Both the position numbers and the translations under genes were made by a program. From contig NZ_CP036433.1 of the NCBI RefSeq assembly GCF_007751035.1, positions 9,405,001-9,469,000 on the forward strand: DNA of 64,000 nucleotides. Reading direction: 5' to 3'. The number at the start of each line of letters is the position of its first letter. Positions within the stretch are counted from its first letter, which is position 1. This document shows positions 8,766 through 20,106 of the stretch, one piece after another. The notes beneath the pieces are model-generated. The model saw only the letters and a program-made list of their open reading frames with translations, had not been told where the DNA came from and did no database searches. The DNA comes from Lignipirellula cremea (GTDB lineage Bacteria > Planctomycetota > Planctomycetia > Pirellulales > Pirellulaceae).

Positions 8766-9440
8766 GTGCGAGATTTGTTCCGACCCGTGCTCTTCATGAC
8801 GGTCGTAATCCTTATTCCGGTTTTGCCGTTCTTGCTGTTCGGTGCCCAACTGGAAAGCTGGGCCGAAAGCTGGCGGGATGAGCCGCAAGCCCGCGGCTGG
8901 ACGGCCGGCCTGGTGTTCGCCCTGCTGGCCAGCGATATTTTCCTGCCCGTGCCCGCCAGCGCCGTGAGCACCCTGGGCGGATCGCAGCTGGGGGCCGTCT
9001 GGGGGACGCTCATCTCCTGGGCCGGCATGAGCGTCGGCGCGGCGGCCGGCTTTGGTCTGGCCCGGCGATACGGCTCCCGGTTCGCCCGCTGGTTCAGCAA
9101 GGAAGAGGATCTGGACCGCATCGATGCGCTAACCCAGCGTTACGGCCCGGCGACGTTGCTGATCACCCGCGGCGTGCCGGTGCTGGCGGAAGCCAGTGTG
9201 CTGATGCTGGGCATGCATCGGCTGAGCTGGTCTCGCTTTCTGCCGCCCGTGCTGCTGGCGAATCTGGTGCTGTCGGTGGCCTATGCGGTGTTCGGGAACG
9301 AAGCCCAGAAACACGAATGGCTGCCGCTGGCGCTAGGCGTATCGATCGGCCTGCCGGTGCTGCTGGCCGCCATCGCCATGCGCTGGCTGCCGAAAGAGGA
9401 GCCAGAGGAAGAGGGAGAAGCGGAGGACAAACGCGAGTGA
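8766..9440 (+). CDS. VTT/DedA-type (SNARE-associated) integral membrane protein
   Basis: 224 residues from GTG 8766, preceded by AGGA at 8754-8757; ATG 8796 is an alternative. Several hydrophobic segments are visible. The central stretch LASDIFLPVPASAVSTLGGSQLGAVWG... followed by AAAGFGLARRYGSRFARWF resembles the VTT domain of TVP38/DedA proteins, which act in membrane lipid handling and envelope integrity: a re-entrant loop with Pro, then G-x-x-x-G-Y/F-x-L-G/A-R-x-x-G. The tail EEPEEEGEAEDKRE is cytoplasmic and acidic. It is a single gene followed by a large repeat element. Confidence 0.8.
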   Translation: MRDLFRPVLFMTVVILIPVLPFLLFGAQLESWAESWRDEPQARGWTAGLVFALLASDIFLPVPASAVSTLGGSQLGAVWGTLISWAGMSVGAAAGFGLARRYGSRFARWFSKEEDLDRIDALTQRYGPATLLITRGVPVLAEASVLMLGMHRLSWSRFLPPVLLANLVLSVAYAVFGNEAQKHEWLPLALGVSIGLPVLLAAIAMRWLPKEEPEEEGEAEDKRE

Positions 9441-9569
9441 ACCTCGATGCGGGCCTGGCGGGAACTAACGCCTTTCCGGTCTGGGGCATCCATTTCCGCC
9501 ATCGATAGCAACCTACACTTCTCGGAGTGGCGTGGTGCTGCGACATGGCAAAAAGTTCGGGTTCTTCCA

Positions 9570-9797
9570 ATTAGCCGTTTTGGCGCTAGCCACGGTTAAT
9601 GAGAGCGATTAGCCGTTTTGGCGCTAGCCACGGTTAATGAGAGCCATTAGCCGTTTTGGCGCTAGCCACGGTTAATGAGAGCGATTAGCCGTTTTGGCGC
9701 TAGCCACGGTTAATGAGAGCAATTAGCCGCTTTGGCGCTAGCCACGGTTAAGGAGAGCCATTAGCCGTTTTGGCGCTAGCCACGGTTAAGGAGAGGA
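9570..9797. repeat. 38-bp tandem array, six units
   Basis: Units begin ATTAGCCGTTTTGGCGCTAG at 9570, 9608, 9646, 9684, 9722 and 9760, an exact 38-bp period. Units are nearly identical; changes are confined to the spacer base after GAGAGC, TAAT versus TAAG, and one T to C in unit 5. There are no unique spacers, so it is not CRISPR. Confidence 0.95.
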
Positions 9798-9824
9798 ACC
9801 GTGGCTAGCGCCAAAACGGCTAAT
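9760..9824. repeat. Perfect 28-bp inverted repeat closing the tandem array
   Basis: The last unit (9760-9787) is followed after a 9-nt loop by its exact reverse complement (9797-9824, starting AACCGTGGCTAGCGCC). Each of the other five units can pair with the same right arm, so alternative cruciforms of increasing loop size are possible. Confidence 0.92.
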
Positions 9825-9853
9825 TCTAGAATGAAGGTTTGACGAACCACTCG

Positions 9854-10577
9854 TGACGAGAAAGTGGAACCGGCAGCCGCCGCGTTGCCAGCACCGCTGG
9901 CGCAGCACCCGGTCCCGGCCGATTCGGCGCGTGTACGGCTGATCTTGCCGGATTTGGCGATGCTGTTTATACTCCGCCCGCACTTGGCTCAGCTTCGCGG
10001 TACTTTCTGCGGAAGCGGGGAAACTTGCTCGGAAATTTCGTGAAGAAAAGGAACCCGTGAATAACCCGTTGCGTAGAATGGAACGCGTGCAGAAACAGGG
10101 AGTGCAAACGCTCGCCCTGGCCTGCCGCCGCCTTTTCCACGAAACGGCTTTCCCTGGCGGAAGCATCGTTCTAAACGCCTGAGTCGCTTGCAATCGCTCT
10201 GTTTTCAGCAGTTGCACCAGACCGGATAACGACTCACGGCCGTCGTGAACGCTACAAAAAGTTCCGCCACAGAAAGCATCGACGCCTGTCGCCGGGAAGA
10301 CGATACAGAGGGGGTAGAAGCCATCGCAAAGCGGAGGTCACTCCCCTCTCATGGATGCGAATTCCCGACACGGAAACGCGGCGCGATTGGTCAGTCGAAG
10401 TTCGACCGACCTGCCTTTTCATAACGTATAATTCAGGAACCAGGTCATTCCGGCCGGCCGTTCCTGTCGTTTCCGGTCACTAGAATACTGGCTGGCGACG
10501 CGTGTCGAGAGTCTGTCGGATTTTGGCCGTAAGCCAGAGTCGCTGCTCGACCGCAGCCGCCAAAAAGGGGAGTTGTT
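9854..10577. other. 724-bp spacer without a supported gene
   Basis: Frames here are short and the longest (minus, to 10217) reads into the repeat array. I see no recognised protein or RNA. The last 150 bp upstream of 10578 presumably contain the flgM promoter; no consensus could be assigned. Confidence 0.5.
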
Positions 10578-10856
10578 ATGCAGATCAACGGAATATCGCA
10601 CATCCACGCCGCCCAGGCGATCAACCAGCCGCATCGGGCTGGGGCCGCGCAAAACGCCGGGGCCCCTGCTTCGTCGCGGGGCGTCGATCAGCTCGATCTG
10701 TCGCCGGCCGCCAGCTTTATCAGTCAGGTTCGCGAAGTGCCCGACATTCGCCAGGATCGGGTCGATTCGATCCGCGCGGCGATTGCCAACGGGGACTACG
10801 AAACCGACGACAAGATCGACATGGCCCTGGAAAACCTGCTCGCCGAAATCGGCTAG
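10578..10856 (+). CDS. flgM: Anti-sigma-28 factor FlgM
   Basis: 92 residues from ATG 10578 with GGGGAG 7 nt upstream. The C-terminal half VREVPDIRQDRVDSIRAAIA, then YETDDKIDMALENLL matches the FlgM signature (D/E-x-R-x-x-x-V-x-x-I-R-x-x-I-x-x-G-x-Y). FlgM holds the flagellar sigma factor FliA inactive until the hook-basal body is complete, then is exported. The N-terminus is Ala/His rich and probably disordered, as in the family. A 7-bp hairpin (10870-10889) follows the stop but has no T run. Its neighbours are a Fur-type regulator and fliM rather than flgN, so the flagellar genes here are scattered. Confidence 0.9.
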   Translation: MQINGISHIHAAQAINQPHRAGAAQNAGAPASSRGVDQLDLSPAASFISQVREVPDIRQDRVDSIRAAIANGDYETDDKIDMALENLLAEIG

Positions 10857-11066
10857 CGGGTCGCCTTACGGATCAGTCGCCGCTGATCCCTGGGACCGGG
10901 CAGACCGCGGCTCCCTTGGGTGCGGGTTGAATTTCCTCCTCGTCCGCCTAGAATTCAACTAGCCGGTCCTCTTTGCGCAACTTACGCGCATTTCCGAGGC
11001 CGGCCCGAGACCTTTGCGAGGCGAGCCTGCGTTCGTCTCCCGAACTTCTTCAACCCACCAGCGATC

Positions 11067-11573
11067 ATGTTGTCGGAAGAAAAATCATTGGGAAATGTCG
11101 AGGTTTCCCTCACCCCGCTGCAGCGGTTTGAGGAATACCTCCAAAGCAAAAACTTGCGGAACACCGAGCCGCGGCGATTGCTCGTAGAACACGTGTTTAC
11201 CCGCCATGAACATTTCGACGCCGACACCCTGATTGAAGAACTGCCCCGCAAAGGAGAAGTCGGCTATGTCGGTCGGGCCACCGTCTATCGGGCCTTGACC
11301 GAACTGGTCGAGGCCGGCCTGCTCCGCAAATTCTCTGTCGAGGGCCGCACCGTCTACGAACACGACTACGGCTACCCGGCCCACGATCACCTGTACTGCA
11401 GCGAGTGCAAAAAACTGATCGAGTTCCAGAACGAACAACTGACAGAAATCCGCAACGCCCTGGCCCGTGAACATCGATTCCGAGTCACCGGGCACAAGTT
11501 CATTGTGACGGGCGTCTGTTACGACTGCAGCCGGGCCAAAAGCCGCGTGCACCGGAAACTGGATCGCATTTAA
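11067..11573 (+). CDS. Fur-family metal-responsive transcriptional regulator
   Basis: 168 residues from ATG 11067 (MLSEEKSLGN). The winged-helix part is clear: LRNTEPRRLLVEHVF, HFDADTLIEEL, RATVYRALTELVEAGLLRKF. The dimer/metal domain has HDHLYCSECKKLIEF (HxHxxCxxC) and a second pair CYDC near the C-terminus, which together form the structural zinc site. The metal sensed (Fe, Zn, Mn or peroxide) cannot be told from this. It lies between flgM and fliM but with 200-bp spacers on each side, so it is probably a separate transcription unit. Confidence 0.93.
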   Translation: MLSEEKSLGNVEVSLTPLQRFEEYLQSKNLRNTEPRRLLVEHVFTRHEHFDADTLIEELPRKGEVGYVGRATVYRALTELVEAGLLRKFSVEGRTVYEHDYGYPAHDHLYCSECKKLIEFQNEQLTEIRNALAREHRFRVTGHKFIVTGVCYDCSRAKSRVHRKLDRI

Positions 11574-11649
11574 CGCGATCGGATTCCGGCCGCCAGGAAG
11601 TGAGTCAAGCAGAGGGGAAGATAGCCTTGAGATTTTTGGTTCCGTCGTA

Positions 11650-11757
11650 CTGTGGAAAAGCAGACGTCGGAAAGTCGACTTTCACTCCGTGAAAGTCCGC
11701 GTTCTTTTGCGGAGCAAAAGACGACTGACCAGCGATTTTCGTCAGTAATTAGTCGCG
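11650..11757. repeat. Family D twin-hairpin repeat, copy 1
   Basis: Outer arms AGTCG (11673-11677) and CGACT (11722-11726) enclose two hairpins: ACTTTCACTCCGTGAAAGT (11679-11697) and CTTTTGCGGAGCAAAAG (11704-11720). The flank GTCAGTAATTAGTCGCGCG is shared with the copy at 16152. It fills most of the Fur-fliM spacer. Confidence 0.88.
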
Positions 11758-11792
11758 CGTTCTGCTAACGACCGACGTCGAGGGAGTGACGC

Positions 11793-12845
11793 ATGTCGGA
11801 CGAAGAAGTTCTCAGCCAGGAAGAAGTCGAGAGCCTGCTCACCGCCATGGAGGCGCAAGCCGCTCCCCCGACCGCCGCCGCCGCGCCCTCCTCTCCAGAG
11901 CGCCGCGCCCGCTCGCGCGAAAAAGTAGCCCCTTACGACTTCAAACGTCCTGAACGCGTCGGCAAAGAACAGGTCCGCGCGCTGCAAACTCTGCACGAAG
12001 GTTTTGGCCGGAACTTTGGCGCCGCCTTGTCCGCCCTGGTCCGCAGTATTGTCGAAGTCAAACTGACCAGCGTCGACCAGCTGACCTACAGCGAGTTTGT
12101 GTTCAGCCTGGAAAACCCCACCTGCTTCAACCTGCTGCGGGCCGAACCGCTCGAAGGCAACCTGATTCTCGACATTAACCCGTCGATCCTGTACCCCATT
12201 ATCGATCGCCTGCTCGGCGGCGGCAAAGGCAGCGGCTCCCTGGCCCGGCGGCCGCTCACCGAAATTGAACTGCGGCTGGTCGGTCGCATCACGACCCTGT
12301 TCCTCCGCGAGCTGCGCCACGCCTGGGAGAACGTGCTGGATCTGACGCTGTCGGTCGACCGCGTCGAAAGCAACCCGCAACTGGTGCAGATTGTTCCCCC
12401 AAACGAAGTCGTCGTGCTGATCAGCTTCGAGCTGACCATCGGCGACGTCCGCGGCATGATGAACCTGTGCATTCCGTTCAACTCCATCGAACGCATCAGC
12501 AGTCGGCTGGCCGCCAACAGCTGGGTCTCGTACGGCAGGCCGACCCGTTCCCCCGAGGCGATCGCCCGGGTCAGCCGCCAGCTGGATGGCTCGCTGGTCG
12601 AAGTGGTGGTCGAGCTGGCCCAGACCACCATCTCCACCGCCGAGCTGCTCGGTCTTCGGGTGGGCGACATTATTACCACCGACAAAGACGTCAGCGAGCC
12701 GTTGCGGATTGAAATCCAGGGAGCGACCAAGTTCCTCGCCAGCCCTGGCGCCCTGAAGGGCCGCAAAGCAGTGCAAATCGAAAGCACCCTCGATACGCCG
12801 CCCAAAGCAGCCGCCACGCCTCCCGTCGCCGCCAAAAAAACGTAG
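11793..12845 (+). CDS. fliM: Flagellar motor switch protein FliM
   Basis: 350 residues from ATG 11793 with AGGGAG 6 nt upstream. The N-terminal EVLSQEEVESLLTAM is the CheY-binding segment typical of FliM, followed after an Ala/Pro linker by YDFKRPERVGKEQVRALQTL and the CheC-like middle domain (residues 55-230). The C-terminal SpoA domain covers roughly 255-330 (VVVELAQTTISTAELLGLRVGDII). FliM forms the C-ring with FliG and FliN and sets rotation direction. The C-terminus ends in an Ala/Pro/Lys tail. No other switch genes are adjacent. Confidence 0.95.
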   Translation: MSDEEVLSQEEVESLLTAMEAQAAPPTAAAAPSSPERRARSREKVAPYDFKRPERVGKEQVRALQTLHEGFGRNFGAALSALVRSIVEVKLTSVDQLTYSEFVFSLENPTCFNLLRAEPLEGNLILDINPSILYPIIDRLLGGGKGSGSLARRPLTEIELRLVGRITTLFLRELRHAWENVLDLTLSVDRVESNPQLVQIVPPNEVVVLISFELTIGDVRGMMNLCIPFNSIERISSRLAANSWVSYGRPTRSPEAIARVSRQLDGSLVEVVVELAQTTISTAELLGLRVGDIITTDKDVSEPLRIEIQGATKFLASPGALKGRKAVQIESTLDTPPKAAATPPVAAKKT

Positions 12846-12860
12846 CGCCGCCAGAGCCCC

Positions 12861-12938
12861 GTAGCCAAACTCGCCAAAGTTTCGCCGCCTTTTCCATCGC
12901 CCAGAGCAATCTCTCCAAAGTCTGGCGACTTTGGCTAC
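12861..12938. repeat. Family C palindromic repeat, between fliM and valS 3' ends
   Basis: Left arm GTAGCCAAACTCGCCAAAG (12861-) and right arm CCAAAGTCTGGCGACTTTGG... to GGCTAC (12915-12938) are imperfect inverted copies around a 30-bp centre. It lies between two convergent genes, 15 bp after the fliM stop and 10 bp before the valS stop, where it could act as a bidirectional terminator although T runs are absent. Confidence 0.88.
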
Positions 12939-12947
12939 CTGCCAGGC

Positions 12948-16079
<3,132 letters not shown>

Positions 16080-16151
16080 CGGGCAATCCAGCTAAAAAGA
16101 CGGTCGTAAGAGCGGGGCGGCAATCAGGTCGCAGGCGGCTAAGGAACACGA

Positions 16152-16321
16152 GGGCAATTACCGTCGATTTTGGTTTAGTCGTTTTGCGAAAAAGCGGGCG
16201 CAGAAAGTCGACTTTCGCTCCGCGAAAGTACGCGTTCTTTCACAGAGTGAAAGTCGACTGTCCGGCGTCGGTTCTTCCTCGAAACGGTTACTCCTGTATC
16301 GGCCAGTAATTCGTCGCACAT
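16152..16321. repeat. Family D twin-hairpin repeat, copy 2
   Basis: Hairpins ACTTTCGCTCCGCGAAAGT (16211-16229) and CTTTCACAGAGTGAAAG (16237-16253) lie between arms AGTCG (16206) and CGACT (16255). The left flank (GCAATTACCGTCGATTTTGG from 16155) reappears in inverted orientation in the copy at 46186-46296, so the element is longer than the hairpins, about 160 bp. It fills the valS-cimA spacer and ends 3 bp before the cimA stop codon. Confidence 0.88.
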
Positions 16322-16323
16322 TC

Positions 16324-17925
16324 CTATACAGTCGCGGCCGCGACCGGCGACTTCTGGCGTTCTTTATAGAGTTTGTATTCAATCGCGTCGTTCAGGGCGA
16401 TCCAGCTGGCCTCGATGATGTTCTCGCTCACGCCGATCGTGCCCCAGGTGTGATGGTCGTCGCAGCTTTCCACCATCACCCTGATCCGGGCGGCCGTGCC
16501 GGCGTCGGAGTTAACCACGCGTACCTTATAATCGACCAGCCGCATCGCTCGCAGTTCCGGGTACTTGTCGTGCAACGCCTTGCGCAGGGCCGCGTCGAGC
16601 GCGTTCACGGGGCCGTCCCCTTCGGCCACTTCGTGCCGCTGTTCGCCGTCGACCAGCAGCTTGACGGTTGCTTCCGTCGTGATCTGTTTCTGGTCGTCGC
16701 TCGAGACAGAAACATGGTACTTGATCCGCTGGAAGTGCGGTTCAAACACGCCTACACATTTTTTTACCAGCAGATCGAACGACGCCTCCGCCGCCTCGAA
16801 CTGGTAACCCTGGTTCTCCAGCGCGACGACCTGCGCCAGGATTTGATCCATCAGCGCCTGGTCGTGCTGCAGGTTGAATTTGGTCGTGAGGGCCACAATG
16901 TTCGACCGGCCCGAAAGCTCGCTCACCAGGATCCGCCGCTCGTTGCCGACCGACTCCGGGTTGATGTGCTCATAACTTTCCGACGAACGCGCGATCGCGC
17001 TCACATGCATGCCGCCTTTATGGGCGAACGCACTCTGGCCGACGAACGGCTGGTTCGCCCGCAGGTGCATGTTGGCCGTTTCATAAACGTAGCGCGACAG
17101 TTCCGTCAGATGCTCGGTCCCGCGCCCGCCCAGCAGCGTATAGCCCTGCTTTTTGATACTTAGATTGGCGATGACCGAGATCAGATCGGCGTTGCCGCAG
17201 CGTTCGCCTACACCGTTGATCGTCCCCTGGACCTGCACGGCGCCGGCTTCCACTCCGGCCAGCGAATTGGCGACGGCCAGGTCGCAATCGTTATGGCAGT
17301 GGATGCCGAAGTCGATCTTTCGGTCGCCCATCGCCGTGCGCGCCTCCTGCAGGATCCGGGCGATCTCTTCCGGCATCGCCCCGCCGTTGGTGTCGCAGGC
17401 GACGATCATCATGGCGCCCGCATCGACGGCGGCCTGGATCGTCAGCGCGGCGTACTCGGGGTTCCTCTTCCAGCCGTCAAAGAAATGCTCGGCGTCGTAG
17501 ATCACTTGCCGGCCGGCGCCGACCAGGAAAGCGACGCTGTCGGCGATCATCGCCAGGTTCTCTTCCAGCGAAACGCGCAGCACCTCGGTCACCTGGAAGT
17601 CCGACGTCTTGCCGACGACCGTACAGACCGGCGCCATGGATTCGACCAGGGCGGCCAGCCCCGGGTCGTCCTCGGCGGCGATGTTCTTCCGACGGGTCAT
17701 GCCGAACGCGCAAATCTGGGCCGACTTCAGCGGCATCTCTTTGATGCGCTGGAAGAACTCAAAGTCTTTCTCATTCGACAACGGGTAGCCGCCCTCGATG
17801 AAATCGACGCCCATTTCATCCAGTCTCAGGGCGATCTGCAGCTTGTCGTGAAGCGAAAAGCTGACTCCTTCCCCTTGCGCCCCGTCGCGCAAGGTCGTGT
17901 CATAGATCTGAATCGCCCTGGTCAT
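16324..17925 (-). CDS. cimA: Citramalate synthase (LeuA/homocitrate synthase family)
   Basis: 533 residues from ATG 17925 (MTRAIQIYDTTLRDGAQGEG). DTTLRDGAQ, FIEGGYP, CDTNGGAMPEE, and HCHNDCDLAVANSLAGVEAG are the metal and substrate motifs of the alpha-isopropylmalate synthase superfamily. The early GEGVSFS and overall length of about 530 match the long CimA type that condenses acetyl-CoA with pyruvate to (R)-citramalate, giving a threonine-independent route to isoleucine. The last 130 residues are the LeuA-type regulatory domain (RAMRLVDYKVRVVNSDAGTA). Homocitrate or isopropylmalate synthase activity is less likely given the start motif and length. It is a single gene. Confidence 0.88.
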   Translation of the reverse strand: MTRAIQIYDTTLRDGAQGEGVSFSLHDKLQIALRLDEMGVDFIEGGYPLSNEKDFEFFQRIKEMPLKSAQICAFGMTRRKNIAAEDDPGLAALVESMAPVCTVVGKTSDFQVTEVLRVSLEENLAMIADSVAFLVGAGRQVIYDAEHFFDGWKRNPEYAALTIQAAVDAGAMMIVACDTNGGAMPEEIARILQEARTAMGDRKIDFGIHCHNDCDLAVANSLAGVEAGAVQVQGTINGVGERCGNADLISVIANLSIKKQGYTLLGGRGTEHLTELSRYVYETANMHLRANQPFVGQSAFAHKGGMHVSAIARSSESYEHINPESVGNERRILVSELSGRSNIVALTTKFNLQHDQALMDQILAQVVALENQGYQFEAAEASFDLLVKKCVGVFEPHFQRIKYHVSVSSDDQKQITTEATVKLLVDGEQRHEVAEGDGPVNALDAALRKALHDKYPELRAMRLVDYKVRVVNSDAGTAARIRVMVESCDDHHTWGTIGVSENIIEASWIALNDAIEYKLYKERQKSPVAAATV

Positions 17926-18065
17926 ATCGAACCTGTCCCATATTAAAAGGTAAATCGTAAGCACACGCTGGCCGCGACCGGGAGGGGATCGGGGGCCATC
18001 GTCGCTGGGTCCGGGAACGCTGGCCTCGGCCGCACCGAAGGACCACGGTTACTCCGTTCGCCAAC

Positions 18066-18098
18066 AAAAAAACCCTGAAAGCCGGTTGGGCTTCAGGG
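18066..18098 (-). terminator. Rho-independent terminator after the 30-residue gene
   Basis: On the minus strand an 11-bp stem CCCTGAAGCCC / GGCTTTCAGGG with a one-base bulge and loop AACC is followed by seven T. It is 31 bp after the stop codon at 18129. Confidence 0.9.
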
Positions 18099-18128
18099 CT
18101 GTATGCGATCAATCCTCGTCCGCGCCCT

Positions 18129-18221
18129 TTAAGCCCGCTGCTCCTCAATAATCACTACGACCACGCCAATAATCGGCAAGGACGAAAGACCGGCAGCAAT
18201 GGCAAAGGGCGTAAACGACAT
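18129..18221 (-). CDS. 30-residue single-span membrane peptide
   Basis: Starts at ATG 18221 with CAGGAAA 6 nt upstream and stops with TAA at 18131. The peptide begins MSFTPFAIAAGLSSLPIIGV and continues through a Val/Ile run to EEQRA: one hydrophobic helix of about 20 residues with a short charged tail. A strong terminator follows. The full set of ribosome site, start, stop and terminator on so small a frame supports a true small protein. Function unknown; it may be a regulatory subunit of a membrane complex. Confidence 0.62.
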   Translation of the reverse strand: MSFTPFAIAAGLSSLPIIGVVVVIIEEQRA

Positions 18222-18315
18222 AGATTTTCCTGGTATATCCACCAATACCCGAAGGATACGTCCCCCAACGAAAAGTGTCAACGGGCGCCGTGGCAGAACC
18301 CCCCTGCCCTGCCAG

Positions 18316-18789
18316 TCAGCCATGGGACGCATGAAAAAACCGCAGCAACCGCCGAGCGAAACGGCGCATCAGCCCGATCGGCCCCCGATGGAGCGGATAG
18401 TTGAAGTGGTCTCTTTGCATTTCTTCACGCCACTCGCTGAGTGTGGCAAAGACGGAAGTCGATGGCGCCGGCGGCTGTGACTCCTTGACGAAAGTTAGAT
18501 GCACGCAGGCGATCGGCCGATGAGGATCGTTGGTGGCAAAGACGAAGTCCTTGTGAGACCCCTGGTAGATCCCGACGGCTTGGAATTCCAGACCTTCTAA
18601 CAGATGGCCAGGCGGCAGCTCGCGTTTCAGTTCCGCCACGAGCGTTTCGCGGGCACACACGAATACTTCCCCCGTTTCGTGATTCCCGTTAGTCAACGCG
18701 CCGTCGTAAATCGAGGTAAGGAGGGTGTAATCGTCCGGGATCGGCGTCCACGGATACAGCCATTCGAAATCGTCCGGAAACGCAAACAT
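18316..18789 (-). CDS. Hypothetical protein, 157 residues
   Basis: Starts at ATG 18789, overlapping the epimerase stop by 1 nt (TGATG), so it is translationally coupled to that gene. The protein begins [20 protein letters not shown] and has a mixed alpha/beta look with GEVFVCARETLVAELKREL and a conserved-looking DFVFATNDPHRPIACVHLTF. The basic C-terminus (MRRFARRLLRFFHASHG) could bind membrane or nucleic acid. No family recognised. Confidence 0.72.
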   Translation of the reverse strand: MFAFPDDFEWLYPWTPIPDDYTLLTSIYDGALTNGNHETGEVFVCARETLVAELKRELPPGHLLEGLEFQAVGIYQGSHKDFVFATNDPHRPIACVHLTFVKESQPPAPSTSVFATLSEWREEMQRDHFNYPLHRGPIGLMRRFARRLLRFFHASHG

Positions 18790-19796
18790 CAGCTCCCTGG
18801 CGCCAAATTCTTCCGCTTCCCATACAGATCCATCAGGGCCGGCCCGACCTGCGGGAACTCGAACCGGAAGCCGTGCTCCCGCAAGCGACGCGAGACACAG
18901 TAGCGGCCGTACAGGCCCAGTTCCGGGTCGGTCCGCAGCAGCCAATGCGCGCCGAAGCGGACCATCAGGCTGGTCGCGGGCAGGCCGATCCGCACGCCCA
19001 TCGCCCGCCGCAGCTCCCGCATGAAATCCTCCTGCGCCACCGGATGCGGGGCCGTCGCCAGGTAGGCTCCCTGCATCGTCGGATCCGTGATCGACTGCAC
19101 AAACAGGCGGTCCATATCGTGCTCATGGATCCAGCTGATCCCCTGCCGGCCATGGCCGACCTTGCCGCCCAGGCGGAAACGCACCAGCCAGGCCAGCGTC
19201 CGCAGGGCTCCGCCCGTTTTCCCCAGTACAAAGCTGGTGCGCAAAATAACCTGTCGCATGCCCGGCAGCACGGCGGCAGCGTACGCTTCCTCCCAGGCCT
19301 CGCCCACCCGCGGCGCCAGGCCGTACCCGAACGCTGAATCCTCGTCGCACACCAGTTCCGGCGCATCGCCGTAGCGATGCGCGGTCGACATTTGCACCCA
19401 GACCGGCGGCGGCTGATCGATCGTGCGCAACGCCTGCCCCAGCACGCGAGTCGACTCCACCCGCGACCGCAGAATCTCATCGCAATGGTCGGGCGTTTTG
19501 ATGCAATCGACCGACCGTCCCGCCAGGTTCACCAAAGCAGCGGCGCCGTTGATCTCGGCCGACCAGGCGCCGAGCGTGCGTGCATTCCAGACGGCAAACC
19601 GCCAGGGCAACTCGTCCTGTTCGGCCGGCCGATGGCGTCCCAGCACGACGACATCGCACCCAGCATCGGAAAGGCGGCGCGCCAGATTCCCTCCCAGGAA
19701 ACCGGTTCCCCCGGCGATCACCACGCGGCCTGCTGGCGATTCTTCGGTATTCGCTTCCAACGCTGCCCCCTCACGATTCGGTCGAATCGCCCTCAT
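18789..19796 (-). CDS. TIGR01777-type NAD(P)-dependent epimerase (YfcH-like)
   Basis: 335 residues from ATG 19796 with GGCAGGA 5 nt upstream. The Rossmann motif [14 protein letters not shown] is at about residues 30-43, followed by [19 protein letters not shown]-type active-site region ([11 protein letters not shown]) and ISWIHEHDM. The C-terminal part ([20 protein letters not shown], then [12 protein letters not shown]) is the DUF1731 domain that defines the TIGR01777 group of extended SDR proteins. Substrate is unknown; members are usually annotated as sugar-nucleotide epimerases. Two genes form the operon, this one first. Confidence 0.88.
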   Translation of the reverse strand: MRAIRPNREGAALEANTEESPAGRVVIAGGTGFLGGNLARRLSDAGCDVVVLGRHRPAEQDELPWRFAVWNARTLGAWSAEINGAAALVNLAGRSVDCIKTPDHCDEILRSRVESTRVLGQALRTIDQPPPVWVQMSTAHRYGDAPELVCDEDSAFGYGLAPRVGEAWEEAYAAAVLPGMRQVILRTSFVLGKTGGALRTLAWLVRFRLGGKVGHGRQGISWIHEHDMDRLFVQSITDPTMQGAYLATAPHPVAQEDFMRELRRAMGVRIGLPATSLMVRFGAHWLLRTDPELGLYGRYCVSRRLREHGFRFEFPQVGPALMDLYGKRKNLAPGS

Positions 19797-20106
19797 GTTT
19801 CCTGCCCGCCTTCGCACGCTGCCGGGACGTTCCCTGCACACTTCTGCCGAACGCAGTCAGGCCATTCTGATTGCCACCGGCGATGACGACAACTGCCGGA
19901 ACGACGAGAATCCACTCCTGGAGAACCAACCGCACCGCCCTGCCCCGCTTAACCGTCTCTCCCCCAGACGCTCGCCCATCCAACACAGCGAACGCCCTGC
20001 GCACGACGCACCCCCTGTACGTTTGTAACGTCTGACACGATCAGACAGGCGAGTTAGTATAGTGCGGCGATCCGTATGTTTCTTCGCTTTCTCTTTCGGG
20101 CAAGGT
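19797..20106. other. 310-bp divergent promoter region
   Basis: Separates the epimerase operon (minus) from the WYL regulator (plus). No supported gene. The arrangement would suit control of the epimerase operon by the regulator, but I see no clear operator palindrome. Confidence 0.45.

Larger units (their letters stand above)
9532..9853. repeat. Family A element, copy 1, expanded by tandem units
   Basis: The ends resemble the family A copies at 27030 and 32777: left GTGGTGCTGCGACATGGC and right TTGACGAACCACTCG, both diverged from the CTAGTGGTGCGTCAA / TTGACGCACCACTAG termini. The sequence GTTCGGGTTCTTCCAATTAGC next to the left end is also shared with the 27030 copy. Total length is 322 bp, very close to one standard 133-bp element plus five extra 38-bp units. 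No coding capacity for a transposase, so any movement would need help in trans. Confidence 0.75.

Noticed and set aside
9570-9824. Possible CRISPR array from regularly spaced repeats
   Set aside because: The 38-bp units are directly adjacent with only single-base variation and no unique spacers, and no cas genes occur. It is a tandem repeat in a mobile element.
9786-10217. 143-codon minus-strand frame between the repeat array and flgM
   Set aside because: Its C-terminal part is read from the repeat element, composition is Arg/Ser rich, and there is no ribosome site.
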